A stretch of 64,000 nucleotides of DNA, from the NCBI RefSeq assembly GCF_024347135.1, contig NZ_AP024908.1, positions 496,001-560,000 of the forward strand, in the 5' to 3' direction. Made by a program: the position numbers and the translations under genes. Positions within the stretch are counted from its first letter, which is position 1; every line of letters begins with the position of its first letter. Below the pieces are notes generated by a model. The model did no database searches, had not been told where the DNA came from, and saw only the letters and a list, made by a program, of their open reading frames with translations. Of this stretch, positions 18,765-26,990 are shown piece by piece. The DNA is from Vibrio spartinae. Lineage in GTDB: Bacteria > Pseudomonadota > Gammaproteobacteria > Enterobacterales > Vibrionaceae.

Positions 18765-18800
18765 ATATATCTGGCACAATATTTTTTGTGTCAGATATAT
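18765..18800 (+). terminator. long stem-loop after acdS
   Basis: Arms 18765-18779 and 18786-18800 form a 15-bp stem (one G-T wobble) around a 6-base loop, 22 bp after the acdS stop. No T-tract follows, so it may be a 3'-end protective hairpin and not a true intrinsic terminator. Confidence 0.6.
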
Positions 18801-19031
18801 TGAATATCTCCATTATTTTATTTAGATCAATTTTTGTTTATTTATTCTTTGGTCAATAATGGGATGCACCAAAAAGGTGATCTAAGTACTGTTATTTTTG
18901 CGTTGGTACGGTATGATGAAACCCAAAATCAGGATAGATTTTTAAACTAATCTTTGCTCAGAAAGGATTCTTATATTTTAGTGGCAGGCAATCATTACAT
19001 GATTTCCGACATAATAAACTAAGGATTCTTG

Positions 19032-19157
19032 ATGATTAATATGAGAGATATTTCCTACTCCTATCTATTCGTCTCCCTCGATCAGGTTAACCTGTCAAGA
19101 CTTCCTCCGTTTCTTCTATTGTCACTGAATATGAAACAACAAGCGTTATCAATTTAA
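19032..19157 (+). CDS. possible 41-aa small protein in the acdS-dcuA spacer
   Basis: ATG AAT-rich frame of 41 codons, beginning MINMRDISYSYLFVSLDQ and ending MKQQALSI, with AAGGA seven bases upstream of the ATG. No family recognised and no clear promoter. It is the only plausible coding feature in the 706-bp AT-rich spacer 18801-19506, which otherwise shows nothing but a distant, imperfect FNR-like motif. Reported as a weak candidate only. Confidence 0.2.
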   Translation: MINMRDISYSYLFVSLDQVNLSRLPPFLLLSLNMKQQALSI

Positions 19158-19506
19158 GTCATCTATTTTACCGATAGGGAATAATAAAGTTTCAATCGAT
19201 TTATTCAAATGATCAATTGTTTCAAATGTAAATATAGTGTGTTTTTTATTTGTAGATTGAGGAAAAATATTGATTTCATAAATATATTTTTGTGTTAAGA
19301 AAGTTATCTATCATTTTATTTTTTGTAACAAAAAGCAAGACAGAATTCGTAAATTAAAGTCGTTATTGAGTGGTTGAGACGTAAGGGATTTTAGTTTGTG
19401 AGAGGGTGCTTGCAATGGATCTGCTATCAATTGCCCCACTAAGTCATTATTCAATATTGAAATAATAATTTTTAATTAAAATACAATAACTTAACGAGGT
19501 ATCATC

Positions 19507-20808
19507 ATGGTAGCAGTAGAGCTGTTTATTGTCCTGCTCTTCATTTTTCTCGGCGCCAGAATTGGCGGTATCGGCATTGGATTTGCCGGCGGGGCAGGTG
19601 TCATCATCTTGACAATGGGATTGGGGATGCACGCTGGTACTATCCCGGTCGATGTTATTTTAATCATTATGTCCGTGATTACCGCAATTGCAGCGATGCA
19701 AGTTGCCGGTGGGATGGACTGGCTGGTTGACTTGGCAGAAAAGTTTTTAAGAAAAAATCCGAAACATATTACCTTTTATGCGCCTATCGTAACTTTTGTG
19801 ATGACACTTTTGGCGGGAACCGGTCATACGGCATTTTCAACCTTGCCGGTTATTGCTGAAGTGGCGAAAGAGCAAAAAGTCAGACCGTCACGTCCACTGT
19901 CGATTGCGGTGGTGGCATCTCAAATTGCGATTACAGCATCCCCGATTTCTGCGGCTGTGGTCTTTTTCTCCGGTATTCTTGAGCCATTAGGCGTCGGTTA
20001 TCTGATGTTGCTGGCCGTATGTATCCCAACCACGTTTACAGCATGTATGGTGGGTGCTTTTGTCGCGAACTTCTTAGGTAAAGATCTGGAAGACGATCCG
20101 ATTTATCAAGAACGTCTGGAAAAAGGTCTGATTAAAGTCCGTGGTGTGACCAAGCGTGAGATTTTACCATCCGCGAAGACGTCGGTTTATATCTTCATCA
20201 TTGCGATCGTTGCTGTGGTTGCTTATGCCACAATGATTAGTAAGGCTGTCGGATTGATTACAGATCCTGCAATCGGTCGTAACCAAGCTATTATGGCGAT
20301 TATGCTAATGGCCGCGACGGCAATTATCCTGTTTACCAAGGTCGATGCTTCAAAAATCAGCTCGGTTTCAACGTTTAAATCAGGGATGAGTGCTTGTGTC
20401 TGCGTACTTGGGGTTGCTTGGTTAGGTGATACTTTTGTTTCTGGCCATATCAACGAAATTAAAGAATTATCTGCACATATTCTTGAACAATATCCGTGGA
20501 TGCTAGCGATTACATTGTTCTTCGCATCAATGCTTCTTTATTCACAAGGTGCAACAACCACCGCATTGATGCCCGCTGCGCTGGCCATCGGGGTTGCACC
20601 GTTAACAGCCGTGGCTTCTTTTGCAGCTGTGAGCGCGCTCTTTGTTCTGCCAACTTATCCAACATTATTGGCGGCAGTGGAGATGGATGATACGGGTTCA
20701 ACCCGAATCGGCAACTATGTCTTCAATCATCCGTTCTTTATCCCGGGTGTGGCGACCATCACTTCAGCCGTGACATTCGGATTTATCTTCGGTGGTATGA
20801 TTCTGTAA
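19507..20808 (+). CDS. dcuA: DcuA-type C4-dicarboxylate transporter
   Basis: Inner-membrane transporter for aspartate, fumarate, malate and succinate exchange or uptake. The 433-aa length equals E. coli DcuA, and the protein is closer to DcuA than to DcuB. Conserved blocks are ELFIVLLFIFLGARIGGIGIGFAGG at the N terminus, AAMQVAGGMDWLV, LPVIAEVAKEQKVRPSRPLS, QIAITASPISAAVV, MSACVCVLGVAWLGDTFVS and YPTLLAAVEMDDTGSTRIGNYVFNHPFFIPG. About ten to twelve membrane segments. ATG 19507 follows AACGAGGTATCATC. A strong terminator follows, so it is monocistronic. It marks the left border of the phage-derived island. Confidence 0.92.
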   Translation: MVAVELFIVLLFIFLGARIGGIGIGFAGGAGVIILTMGLGMHAGTIPVDVILIIMSVITAIAAMQVAGGMDWLVDLAEKFLRKNPKHITFYAPIVTFVMTLLAGTGHTAFSTLPVIAEVAKEQKVRPSRPLSIAVVASQIAITASPISAAVVFFSGILEPLGVGYLMLLAVCIPTTFTACMVGAFVANFLGKDLEDDPIYQERLEKGLIKVRGVTKREILPSAKTSVYIFIIAIVAVVAYATMISKAVGLITDPAIGRNQAIMAIMLMAATAIILFTKVDASKISSVSTFKSGMSACVCVLGVAWLGDTFVSGHINEIKELSAHILEQYPWMLAITLFFASMLLYSQGATTTALMPAALAIGVAPLTAVASFAAVSALFVLPTYPTLLAAVEMDDTGSTRIGNYVFNHPFFIPGVATITSAVTFGFIFGGMIL

Positions 20809-20829
20809 CAGCGTGATTGGTTGTATCTG

Positions 20830-20860
20830 AAAGGGGGAGCTTCTATCGCTCCCCCTTTTT
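20830..20860 (+). terminator. strong rho-independent terminator after dcuA
   Basis: AAAGGGGGAGC and GCTCCCCCTTT form an 11-bp stem around TTCTATC, followed by TT. Insulates dcuA from the tailocin island. Confidence 0.92.
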
Positions 20861-20862
20861 AA

Positions 20863-20908
20863 TGGGTTCAATGTTAAACAGGTTCAATGTTAAACAGAAT
20901 GTTAAATG
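20863..20908 (-). repeat. 16-bp tandem repeat at the stop codon of the phage repressor
   Basis: On the minus strand TTTAACATTGAACCTG and TTTAACATTGAACCCA follow a partial copy, TTTAACATTCTG, whose TAA is the repressor stop codon (20902-20904). Same arrangement as the arrays after rbsD, rbsC, moeB and folE. Confidence 0.8.
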
Positions 20909-21591
20909 GGTTTCATGTGGGCAATCACTGTCCCGATGATTTGACAGTTACCATTGATAGATAAAAACCGCAACTCTGGCGGATAGGAAGGATTGAGCGC
21001 CTTCAGATAATTTTTATTATCAATGACTTGTATCTGTTTGAATGTTGCTTCTGCCGAATCGGTCAGCATCGCAATGACGAATTTGTTGTGTTCTGGCTCG
21101 ACGAGATTCGGATCAATAAAGATCAGGTCGTTTTCCTCAAACCTTGGCTCCATCGAGTCTCCCCGAACCCGAAGAATATAAGTGCCGGGGCCACTGTGCA
21201 CCGGGCAAGGATAATATTCATATTCATCCGGCGCGTACGGCGTTACTGCTTCAGAAAAATCACCGGCTTTGACCCAGGAAATCACCGGACACATGGTCGA
21301 AACGGCAGGGCCAGTACTGACGTTTGCCTGCGACGCTGTTTCAGCGTGTTCGGCATTGGCTGAATTGGTGCCGTATACGATCCATTCCGGTGAACATTCT
21401 AATGCTTTAGACATCGCCAGTAATAAGCGGTCTTTCATACTTGACTGAATGCCGTTCTCGATCTGGCTGATCGTAATTCGGTTCAGACTCAGTGATGAAT
21501 CAATCTCTTTTACTCGGGCTGTCAGCATGTCTTGGGTGAGCCCTAAACTTTCTCGTCTGGCTTTGAGACGTTCGCCTAATTCAACAATCAT
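20902..21591 (-). CDS. CI-like repressor with S24 (LexA-type) peptidase domain
   Basis: Master repressor of the tailocin island, 229 aa. N-terminal Xre-type helix-turn-helix (about residues 5-75: LKARRESLGLTQDMLTARV, ITISQIENG). C-terminal S24 self-cleavage domain with Ser146 in GDSMEP, Lys185 in ATFKQI and the Ala109-Gly110 scissile bond in WVKAGDF. These are the elements for RecA-stimulated autoproteolysis, so the island should be induced by DNA damage. Divergent from the O-like replication gene across a 287-bp operator region. Confidence 0.9.
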   Translation of the reverse strand: MIVELGERLKARRESLGLTQDMLTARVKEIDSSLSLNRITISQIENGIQSSMKDRLLLAMSKALECSPEWIVYGTNSANAEHAETASQANVSTGPAVSTMCPVISWVKAGDFSEAVTPYAPDEYEYYPCPVHSGPGTYILRVRGDSMEPRFEENDLIFIDPNLVEPEHNKFVIAMLTDSAEATFKQIQVIDNKNYLKALNPSYPPELRFLSINGNCQIIGTVIAHMKPI

Positions 21592-21759
21592 AAATCACAA
21601 TGCCCGTGATAACGGGATATCCTCAATTGGTTGTTTCTTTTCAGAACCCTGACAGGTGTTCGCATTCAGAGTCCCAATCATAGCCCTTTTCAATCCAAGT
21701 ATACAGCACTTTTGTAATGATTTTTACACCAAAAAAGAAAATTTTATTACGTCGTTATA

Positions 21760-21788
21760 TTTACACTTGCTGAAAGTTTCCTTACTAT
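21760..21788 (+). promoter_or_regulatory. candidate sigma70 promoter driving the early tailocin genes
   Basis: TTTACA at 21760-21765 and TACTAT at 21783-21788 are separated by 17 bp, about 90 bp upstream of the O-like gene. A second TTTACAC-like element 38 bp before it could be a repressor half-site. It would act like the PR promoter of lambdoid phages. Confidence 0.5.
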
Positions 21789-21878
21789 TGCTATCAAAAT
21801 AGCGGTGAGACGTTGGATCCTTACCCGTTTTTCAGTATGGCAAAGGTGTGATATTCCGGCGGTTAACAAGGTGTATGA

Positions 21879-22718
21879 ATGAGTATTAGACGGGCCAAGC
21901 GGGAACAGTGTTTTACGTTGGTCGGCAATCATATTTTTCAGGAAGGGCATTTGTCTTTTCAGGCGATGGGGATGTTGACTTATCTGCTATCGAAGCCGGA
22001 CCACTGGCAAGTCAGCCCGGCGCATTTAGCCAATGTGACACAAGGATCTGCGAAGAAAACCGGTCGGGATGGTGTCTACGCCATTTTGAAAGAGCTGCGA
22101 CAGGTCGGCTATGTCACGACACAAAAGCGTGCCACCGGAGAGATTGAATATATTGTTTTTGATGAACCAAAAACGGTTCATCCGGATAAGGCTATTGGGG
22201 AAATGCCTTGTGCTGAAACGGATAAGCCAGATCTGGCTGAACCAGATCCGGCTCAGACGACACAAGTAATGACTGATCCAAAACAAGAACAGAATGATCA
22301 ATCAATGATCCTTGCTCAGCCATCAGCAAAAGTTGATGTGGCTATGGCCGGGTCATCACAACAACAAGCGATGCAAGCAGTGGTTGTTCATCTGAATCAA
22401 ACTGCACAGACACGGTTTCAGCCGAAAGGTCAAACTGCCAGTTTCATTGTGGCTCGCTTACAGGAAGATTTTTCAGTTGAGGAGCTCATGGCTGTGATTG
22501 ATCACAAAGTTCGAGAGTGGGGAAATGATGCCCGGATGCGCCAATATTTGCGTCCGGCCACGTTGTTCAACACCAATAAATTTCCGGGCTACCTCTCACA
22601 AGCGCAGTATGTGCGCGAGAACGCTAGCGCGGGGCAGTCGTTGCGAAATTGGGAGCCTGATGATGAGGATACCGGTTGGATTCATGCGTTACATCAGTTT
22701 CCTGAACAACATAACTGA
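21879..22718 (+). CDS. phage replisome organiser (O-like) protein
   Basis: Likely replication initiator or replisome organiser, 279 aa. The N-terminal 90 residues form a winged-helix domain (SFQAMGMLTYLLSKPDHWQVSPAHLANVTQ). A Gln/Asp/Pro-rich linker follows. The C-terminal 75 residues, with VIDHKVREWGNDARMRQYLRPATLF and FPGYLSQ, match the phage C-terminal domain described as TIGR02220, a DnaD-like motif. Divergent from the repressor and followed by a P-like helicase loader, as in lambda. No obvious origin iterons are seen in or near it. Confidence 0.75.
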   Translation: MSIRRAKREQCFTLVGNHIFQEGHLSFQAMGMLTYLLSKPDHWQVSPAHLANVTQGSAKKTGRDGVYAILKELRQVGYVTTQKRATGEIEYIVFDEPKTVHPDKAIGEMPCAETDKPDLAEPDPAQTTQVMTDPKQEQNDQSMILAQPSAKVDVAMAGSSQQQAMQAVVVHLNQTAQTRFQPKGQTASFIVARLQEDFSVEELMAVIDHKVREWGNDARMRQYLRPATLFNTNKFPGYLSQAQYVRENASAGQSLRNWEPDDEDTGWIHALHQFPEQHN

Positions 22719-22742
22719 TTCATAACACGGGTGAGGGAATCG

Positions 22743-23438
22743 ATGATGAAGTCAATAACCGATAAAGCAATCCAGAATGAATTGAAGGTTTTGTCCGCTG
22801 ACCGTGAAGCTTCCGCAGATCAGCAGTCTGCCGATACTTTTGCAGCCCAGATCGTCAACATGATTTTACGTGAGCTACGGGGGATTCATCCGGCATGGCG
22901 CGCCTCAATCCGGAGTGAACAGGAATACGAAACGCTCAAGTTGAATTATGTCAAAGCCATGATGGAGCAGGGCGTGAATACCATGGTGCAGGTGCAACGT
23001 GGTCTGCGGATGGCACGGGCTAATTCATCCGATTTTATTCCCGGGCCGGGAAAGTTCTGCGCCTGGTGTTTGGATGATGAGGCGTGGTTGTCTGCTTATC
23101 AGCGCATGATGATGCGACGTGTACCACAAAGTCGTCTGGAACAATTGGTGCGCAACGAGTGTGAATTTGATGTACGTAAGTTAAATCAGGAAAAAGCGCA
23201 GCAGCTTTTTGAAAAAACGTATCACAAATGGGTACAGCGGGAACGGAATGGCACGTTACCCCCGCAGGTTAGCCGACTGTCATCACCACTCGTGACGACT
23301 GAATTTGACCGATTGCGTTGTGAGCGAGGGGTACCGGATCCGAATACATTAACCGGCATATTTAAACGTGTCGCTGAGCTAGGGCAGCGATATCAGAGCA
23401 ATAAAATGGGGAATAAATCATGGAATTTACCACAGTAG
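22743..23438 (+). CDS. phage replication protein P-like helicase loader
   Basis: 231 aa from ATG 22743 (GAGGG upstream; ATG 22746 also possible). It resembles lambda P-family proteins that deliver the host DnaB helicase to the origin. The most telling block is IPGPGKFCAWCLDDEAW near residue 95, followed by a basic helical region (RMMMRRVPQSRLEQLVRNE). It directly follows the O-like gene and overlaps the next gene by 19 bp. The family call comes from motif memory and is moderate. Confidence 0.68.
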   Translation: MMKSITDKAIQNELKVLSADREASADQQSADTFAAQIVNMILRELRGIHPAWRASIRSEQEYETLKLNYVKAMMEQGVNTMVQVQRGLRMARANSSDFIPGPGKFCAWCLDDEAWLSAYQRMMMRRVPQSRLEQLVRNECEFDVRKLNQEKAQQLFEKTYHKWVQRERNGTLPPQVSRLSSPLVTTEFDRLRCERGVPDPNTLTGIFKRVAELGQRYQSNKMGNKSWNLPQ

Positions 23439-23797
23439 AAATTAACGCCATGCGTAAAGAACTCATGAATTATGCGTTCTCAGCTTTGGTCCGGCGCATG
23501 CCGATGAATAAGTGTAAAGCTTATGAATATATTGCGAATTATCTCGGTGTGAAATACAGCACCGTAACCAATATGGTTCAGAAAGGGATTTCCGCAAAAC
23601 ATGCTGCCGGGTTATCTGCCATCGCATCCCGGTTTAAAACCCGAATGTATCGTTATCAATTTGCCCCGACCGATGCCATTTGTCAGGCATGGCTGGAACA
23701 TGATTATCGCTGTGATAAAGGTAAGCATGCCAGCAAACATCTGTTCAAGCATTGGGAGCGGGATATGAACAAGTTACATATTTATGAGGATGCATGA
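23420..23797 (+). CDS. hypothetical phage protein, 125 aa
   Basis: Family not recognised. A small basic protein; residues 30-65 (MNKCKAYEYIANYLGVKYSTVTNMVQKGISAKHA) read like a helix-turn-helix, so it may be a DNA-binding regulator of the late genes. It overlaps the P-like gene by 19 bp and has GGGGAATAAATC before its ATG. Confidence 0.6.
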   Translation: MEFTTVEINAMRKELMNYAFSALVRRMPMNKCKAYEYIANYLGVKYSTVTNMVQKGISAKHAAGLSAIASRFKTRMYRYQFAPTDAICQAWLEHDYRCDKGKHASKHLFKHWERDMNKLHIYEDA

Positions 23798-23886
23798 ATG
23801 TTCCAAGACAAATCTGACGGGGTTCATTTCAGTGTATTCAATATCAATACAAATCATCCTTTCTGCCTGAAAGGAGAACCACAACG

Positions 23887-24165
23887 ATGAGTCTTTTTTC
23901 TTTCAAAACCGGACATGGGGGAGCAGTTATTTCTGAAAAAGCAACGATGTCAATTGCTGTTGGAAGTGGTACGGGAGTTGGTGTCAGTGTCGCTCAGGGT
24001 GCAGAGAATTATCAGTCGATGATGAATTCGAGTTTACATGACATCCTGACGGGAAACTTTGTCTGGTATGGTTCAGATATCGCTTTCCTCATTGGCACAA
24101 CCTTATCCGTGATCGGCATTGGTATTACATTGGTGCGTTTGTTTCTGTTTCAGTCACAAAGGTAA
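23887..24165 (+). CDS. putative holin
   Basis: Small membrane protein, 92 aa, directly upstream of the endolysin. A moderately hydrophobic Gly/Val-rich segment lies near residues 20-38 and a strong transmembrane helix near 64-86 (IAFLIGTTLSVIGIGITLVRLFLF). Good ribosome site (AAGGAGAACC). With an endolysin of the SAR type next door it may act as a pinholin that depolarises the membrane. The holin call is by position and topology. Confidence 0.65.
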   Translation: MSLFSFKTGHGGAVISEKATMSIAVGSGTGVGVSVAQGAENYQSMMNSSLHDILTGNFVWYGSDIAFLIGTTLSVIGIGITLVRLFLFQSQR

Positions 24166-24191
24166 AGGTCAAAATAAAGATAGAGGTCAGC

Positions 24192-24728
24192 ATGAAATAT
24201 AACCGATTGATTGGTACGGTACTTTTTGGTGCTGTGGCGGTCACCGGCACATTTGAAGGTCAGCGAAATGAGGCTTATCAGGATCCGGGAGGGGTATGGA
24301 CGGTCTGTTTCGGAGAAACGGCAGGGGTTCGTCAGGATATGTCTTACAGTGATCAGCAGTGTGCCATGATGCTCGCCAGTTCCCTGAATTATCATAATCA
24401 ACCACTGGAGAACCTGCATTATCAATTGCCACCCAATGTGCACATTGCCGCTCTTGATTTCAGCTATAACCTCGGGACGAATGCGCTGCGCCGCTCAACA
24501 CTCTATCGCAAACTGAAGCAGCAGGATATTGCGGGGGCGTGTCTGGAGTTTAATCGGTGGGTATATCTGAATGGCAAAGACTGCCGTGTGACAGGGAATC
24601 GTTGCCGGGGGATCGTCACTCGCAGAGAGATTGAAACTCAGCTTTGTCTGGGACAGATTTCGGTCAGGGATGCATTGATACAATTGGGGCATACGCCCTC
24701 GGATTCTGAGGTGATGTATGATCTTTAA
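24192..24728 (+). CDS. GH24 endolysin (SAR lysozyme)
   Basis: T4-type lysozyme, 178 aa, cleaving peptidoglycan to release tailocin particles. The catalytic triad E-8-D-5-T is present as Glu in FEGQRNEAYQ, Asp in QDPGG and Thr in VWTVCFGE. The N-terminal 20 residues are weakly hydrophobic and Gly/Ala/Val-rich, typical of a signal-arrest-release domain as in R21. Several Cys residues (CFGE, QQCAM, GACLEF, DCRVTGNRCRG, QLCLG) may form regulatory disulfides. The end overlaps the Rz start by 11 bp. Confidence 0.88.
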   Translation: MKYNRLIGTVLFGAVAVTGTFEGQRNEAYQDPGGVWTVCFGETAGVRQDMSYSDQQCAMMLASSLNYHNQPLENLHYQLPPNVHIAALDFSYNLGTNALRRSTLYRKLKQQDIAGACLEFNRWVYLNGKDCRVTGNRCRGIVTRREIETQLCLGQISVRDALIQLGHTPSDSEVMYDL

Positions 24729-25056
24729 AGGATATGTAAGACTTGGCATTTTGGTGCTGCTTGGGTGTGGGGTTGGCAGTGTTATTCTCAGAATCAAATG
24801 GTTGGTTGCTGAGAATGAAAAACTGACCGCTCAAGTCGCTCAATCGAGTGTACAGATTATGATGCAGAAAAATGTGCTGGATCAGGTTGCTCAGGAACGG
24901 GAACAGATCAATCAGCTCCTGATCAGAAGAGCCCGGAACAGTGCTGATAACGAGGAAAAACTACGCCATGAGATTCAAACACTACAACAGGAAATATCGG
25001 GTCATTCTTGCGTTATCCCTGTTACCGTTACTGAACGGTTGCGCGAGTCATACTGA
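24718..25056 (+). CDS. Rz-like inner-membrane spanin
   Basis: i-spanin, 112 aa. A single N-terminal membrane segment (LGILVLLGCGVGSVIL) is followed by a long coiled-coil (residues 28-95, Gln/Glu-rich) in the periplasm. It works with the Rz1 lipoprotein to fuse inner and outer membranes in the last lysis step. The o-spanin gene begins inside it in another frame. Confidence 0.8.
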   Translation: MIFKGYVRLGILVLLGCGVGSVILRIKWLVAENEKLTAQVAQSSVQIMMQKNVLDQVAQEREQINQLLIRRARNSADNEEKLRHEIQTLQQEISGHSCVIPVTVTERLRESY

Positions 25057-25252
25057 CCCACCGCCGGTGATTCAGACACAGTATATTTTGCCACCGGAAG
25101 GCATGATTGTTCCCTGTTATAAACCAAGCATCAGCGGCACTTGGCCGGAGATTATCACGGAAGATATTCCCCGGCTGAAATCAGCGTTGAGCCAGTGTGC
25201 TGGCCAGGCTGATGACTATCTGCAATGGCGGGCATCCAAAGTCACGCCTTGA
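24968..25252 (+). CDS. Rz1-like outer-membrane spanin lipoprotein
   Basis: o-spanin, 94 aa, encoded in a different frame and starting within the Rz gene, as in lambda. A signal peptide (YRVILALSLLPLLNGCA) ends in the lipobox LLNG-C, followed by a proline-rich stretch (DPPPVIQTQ). ATG 24968 is chosen over ATG 24941 because it gives a compact lipoprotein signal. Confidence 0.82.
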   Translation: MRFKHYNRKYRVILALSLLPLLNGCASHTDPPPVIQTQYILPPEGMIVPCYKPSISGTWPEIITEDIPRLKSALSQCAGQADDYLQWRASKVTP

Positions 25253-25531
25253 AATCTTTTCCCGCAACATCCTGAGTGATGTGGTCAAGATGCGTCACGC
25301 AAATCCGATATTCACGCTAAAAATCTTTCTGTTGATTCCCGAGGCTAAGTCGTTTGGGGATGAGGCTGGAAGATTTTTTGATATTTGCTGCTTCTATACC
25401 GGTTCGCTGCATCGGCTTGCGGTGATGCCAACACGTCTTATCGAAGCTTTGTACGCTACTTAATGAAAGATAATTTACATTCATCCTAAGTCGGTCTGGC
25501 AATGTGATGAGGAAACAGAAAGGAGAAAAAA

Positions 25532-25576
25532 TTCAGTCAGCCGATAGAGAAAAAACGCTAAAAACGGCTGACTGAA
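25532..25576 (-). terminator. terminator-type inverted repeat after the ogr-like gene
   Basis: Arms 25532-25543 (TTCAGTCAGCCG) and 25565-25576 (CGGCTGACTGAA) are perfect 12-base complements around a 21-base spacer. On the minus strand the stem is followed by a run of T (AATTTTTTCTCC), so it ends the ogr-like transcript, whose stop lies 16 bp before it. Confidence 0.8.
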
Positions 25577-25591
25577 AAGGAGAGAAAAGGA

Positions 25592-25843
25592 TTAAATTAA
25601 AGACAATTCTTGTTGCAGACTGGCGCGGCTTTCAGGCGGCAGGGATTTAATTAGATTGCAGACTAACTGGTTGGCGGCCTTGGCCGAAGGGCTCAGAGTG
25701 TGGCTGTAAGATAAATTCATGACGAACGTGTGACCGCACTCAGGATCACTACAACTACAGTACAAATCAGCATGACTGTTGGTAATCCGGTTCGATTTTT
25801 GGATCCGGCTTTTCTGACCACACTCAGGGCATAACACTCTCAT
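25592..25843 (-). CDS. Ogr/Delta-type zinc-finger activator of late tail genes
   Basis: 83 aa, related to P2 Ogr, the activator of P2 late promoters. Cysteines in VLCPECGQ and CSCSDPECGHTF give the C-X2-C / C-X-n-C zinc-binding layout of the family, with ITNSHADLY between them. A longer frame extends to 25903, but ATG 25843 follows GAGGGAAGGTATAAAT. It lies just before the tail operon on the opposite strand, where it would switch on the structural genes. No TGT-N12-ACA late-promoter motif could be pinpointed. Confidence 0.83.
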   Translation of the reverse strand: MRVLCPECGQKSRIQKSNRITNSHADLYCSCSDPECGHTFVMNLSYSHTLSPSAKAANQLVCNLIKSLPPESRASLQQELSLI

Positions 25844-26342
25844 ATTTATACCTTCCCTCTGATGAATAATTGACACAATTATAACAAGGTTGATGGCATA
25901 CACCTAGCGAAATGTAAAAAAACTTACCAAGAAGTGCGAACAATCGCAGTGCAACGTTGATGCTGTCTGACGTGCGCGGGTTTTGCTGCGATTGGGCACA
26001 GAAGTTAGACCGCGGTCGTCGCCGAGTTATCCCTGACATGTTTGCTGAAGAACGTTGATGTCGAACGATATGATGTTGAACAAAATATCGACAAAACAGC
26101 ACGGTTCATCACTCATTTTATCCTGATTGATTCCAGTCTGTTCCGTTTTATGCCATATCCGAATCAGGCCGAATTCAACGTGATGCATCTTTTTTCCAGA
26201 CCGAGTATTCTTCTCTCAACCCAACAAAACGGGGAAATAAAACGAAGTTGCTGTTATCTAATAAATTGATATTTATAAATAAATTATCAAATGAAGAGAT
26301 GTCAGACTCGGGAAAGCTAACCCATAGTAAGGTGACAGTTTC
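25844..26342. promoter_or_regulatory. 499-bp divergent spacer before the tail operon
   Basis: Should carry the ogr promoter (minus) and the late tail promoter (plus). A 9-base inverted repeat CAATCGCAG/CTGCGATTG lies at 25941-25949 and 25986-25994 and is extended by GTGC/GCAC on the outside, giving a stem-loop or paired binding site. The right part (26190-26340) is AT-rich. No coding sequence supported. Confidence 0.45.
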
Positions 26343-26828
26343 ATGGCTCAGTATGAAGCGGGCGATAAGCTCAGAGAACTTAAAACATTCATCACGACGT
26401 GTGTCGGAGACGAAATTGCACAAACCCTGACAACCCAAATGAAGAATATCTCTCTGAGTCTGGACAGTCAGTTTCTGGGCAACGGTTGTCAGTTACTAAG
26501 GATGCGGTATCACGCTCGTCTGGTGTTCAATCACTTTCCACATCTCACCTATAGCCCTGCGGTACTTTTTGCCAATGTAGGGGCTTGGTTGATGGATCAT
26601 GACTCAGAGCGGGAAACTGCCGCGATACTGGCAAATCCAGTCATTGAGATGACGACCGTCGATGAAACGTATTCGACAATCATTATCGAGATTGAGTTTG
26701 AAGAACCTGTCAGCGTGACAGAAGACACTGCGGGACCAATCTATTGGCGTGGTAAACAGTGGCGCATTGATGCATATGAAATCTGGGTGGCGGAAACATT
26801 GGGCAATTTCACCACAGGCCGACGTTAA
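26343..26828 (+). CDS. P2 GpR-like tail completion protein
   Basis: 161 aa. The middle segment (VLFANVGAWLMDHDSERE, then an alternating hydrophobic strand STIIIEIEFEEPVSV) resembles P2 GpR, which caps the head-proximal end of the tail tube. First gene of the structural operon. In a tailocin this protein would close the tail instead of joining a head. ATG follows a weak ribosome site (AGGTGACAGTTTC). Confidence 0.65.
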   Translation: MAQYEAGDKLRELKTFITTCVGDEIAQTLTTQMKNISLSLDSQFLGNGCQLLRMRYHARLVFNHFPHLTYSPAVLFANVGAWLMDHDSERETAAILANPVIEMTTVDETYSTIIIEIEFEEPVSVTEDTAGPIYWRGKQWRIDAYEIWVAETLGNFTTGRR

Positions 26829-26990
26829 GCGGCCGGAAATTGCAGAACAAAATTTCTGATTCACCCATACCAAAGGCGATTGAATCCCGACCGGGATTTG
26901 ATCACACAAAGCGATTGTCTGGCATTGTCAGTGAGCGATATGACAAGCAAGCAGGACAATCGGATGATCACATAAATAGGAGCGGATAAC

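Noticed and set aside
18817..18830. FNR box TTTATTTAGATCAA
   Set aside because: One mismatch only, but about 680 bp before dcuA and just after acdS, too far to assign.
21690..21720. LexA (SOS) box in the repressor-O spacer
   Set aside because: Only one half (ACAG in TATACAGCAC) is present; no CTGT at the right distance. SOS control is more likely through repressor cleavage.
25197..25463. 88-codon frame after Rz1
   Set aside because: Overlaps the Rz1 end, starts without a good ribosome site and looks like no known lysis or tail protein; probably chance.
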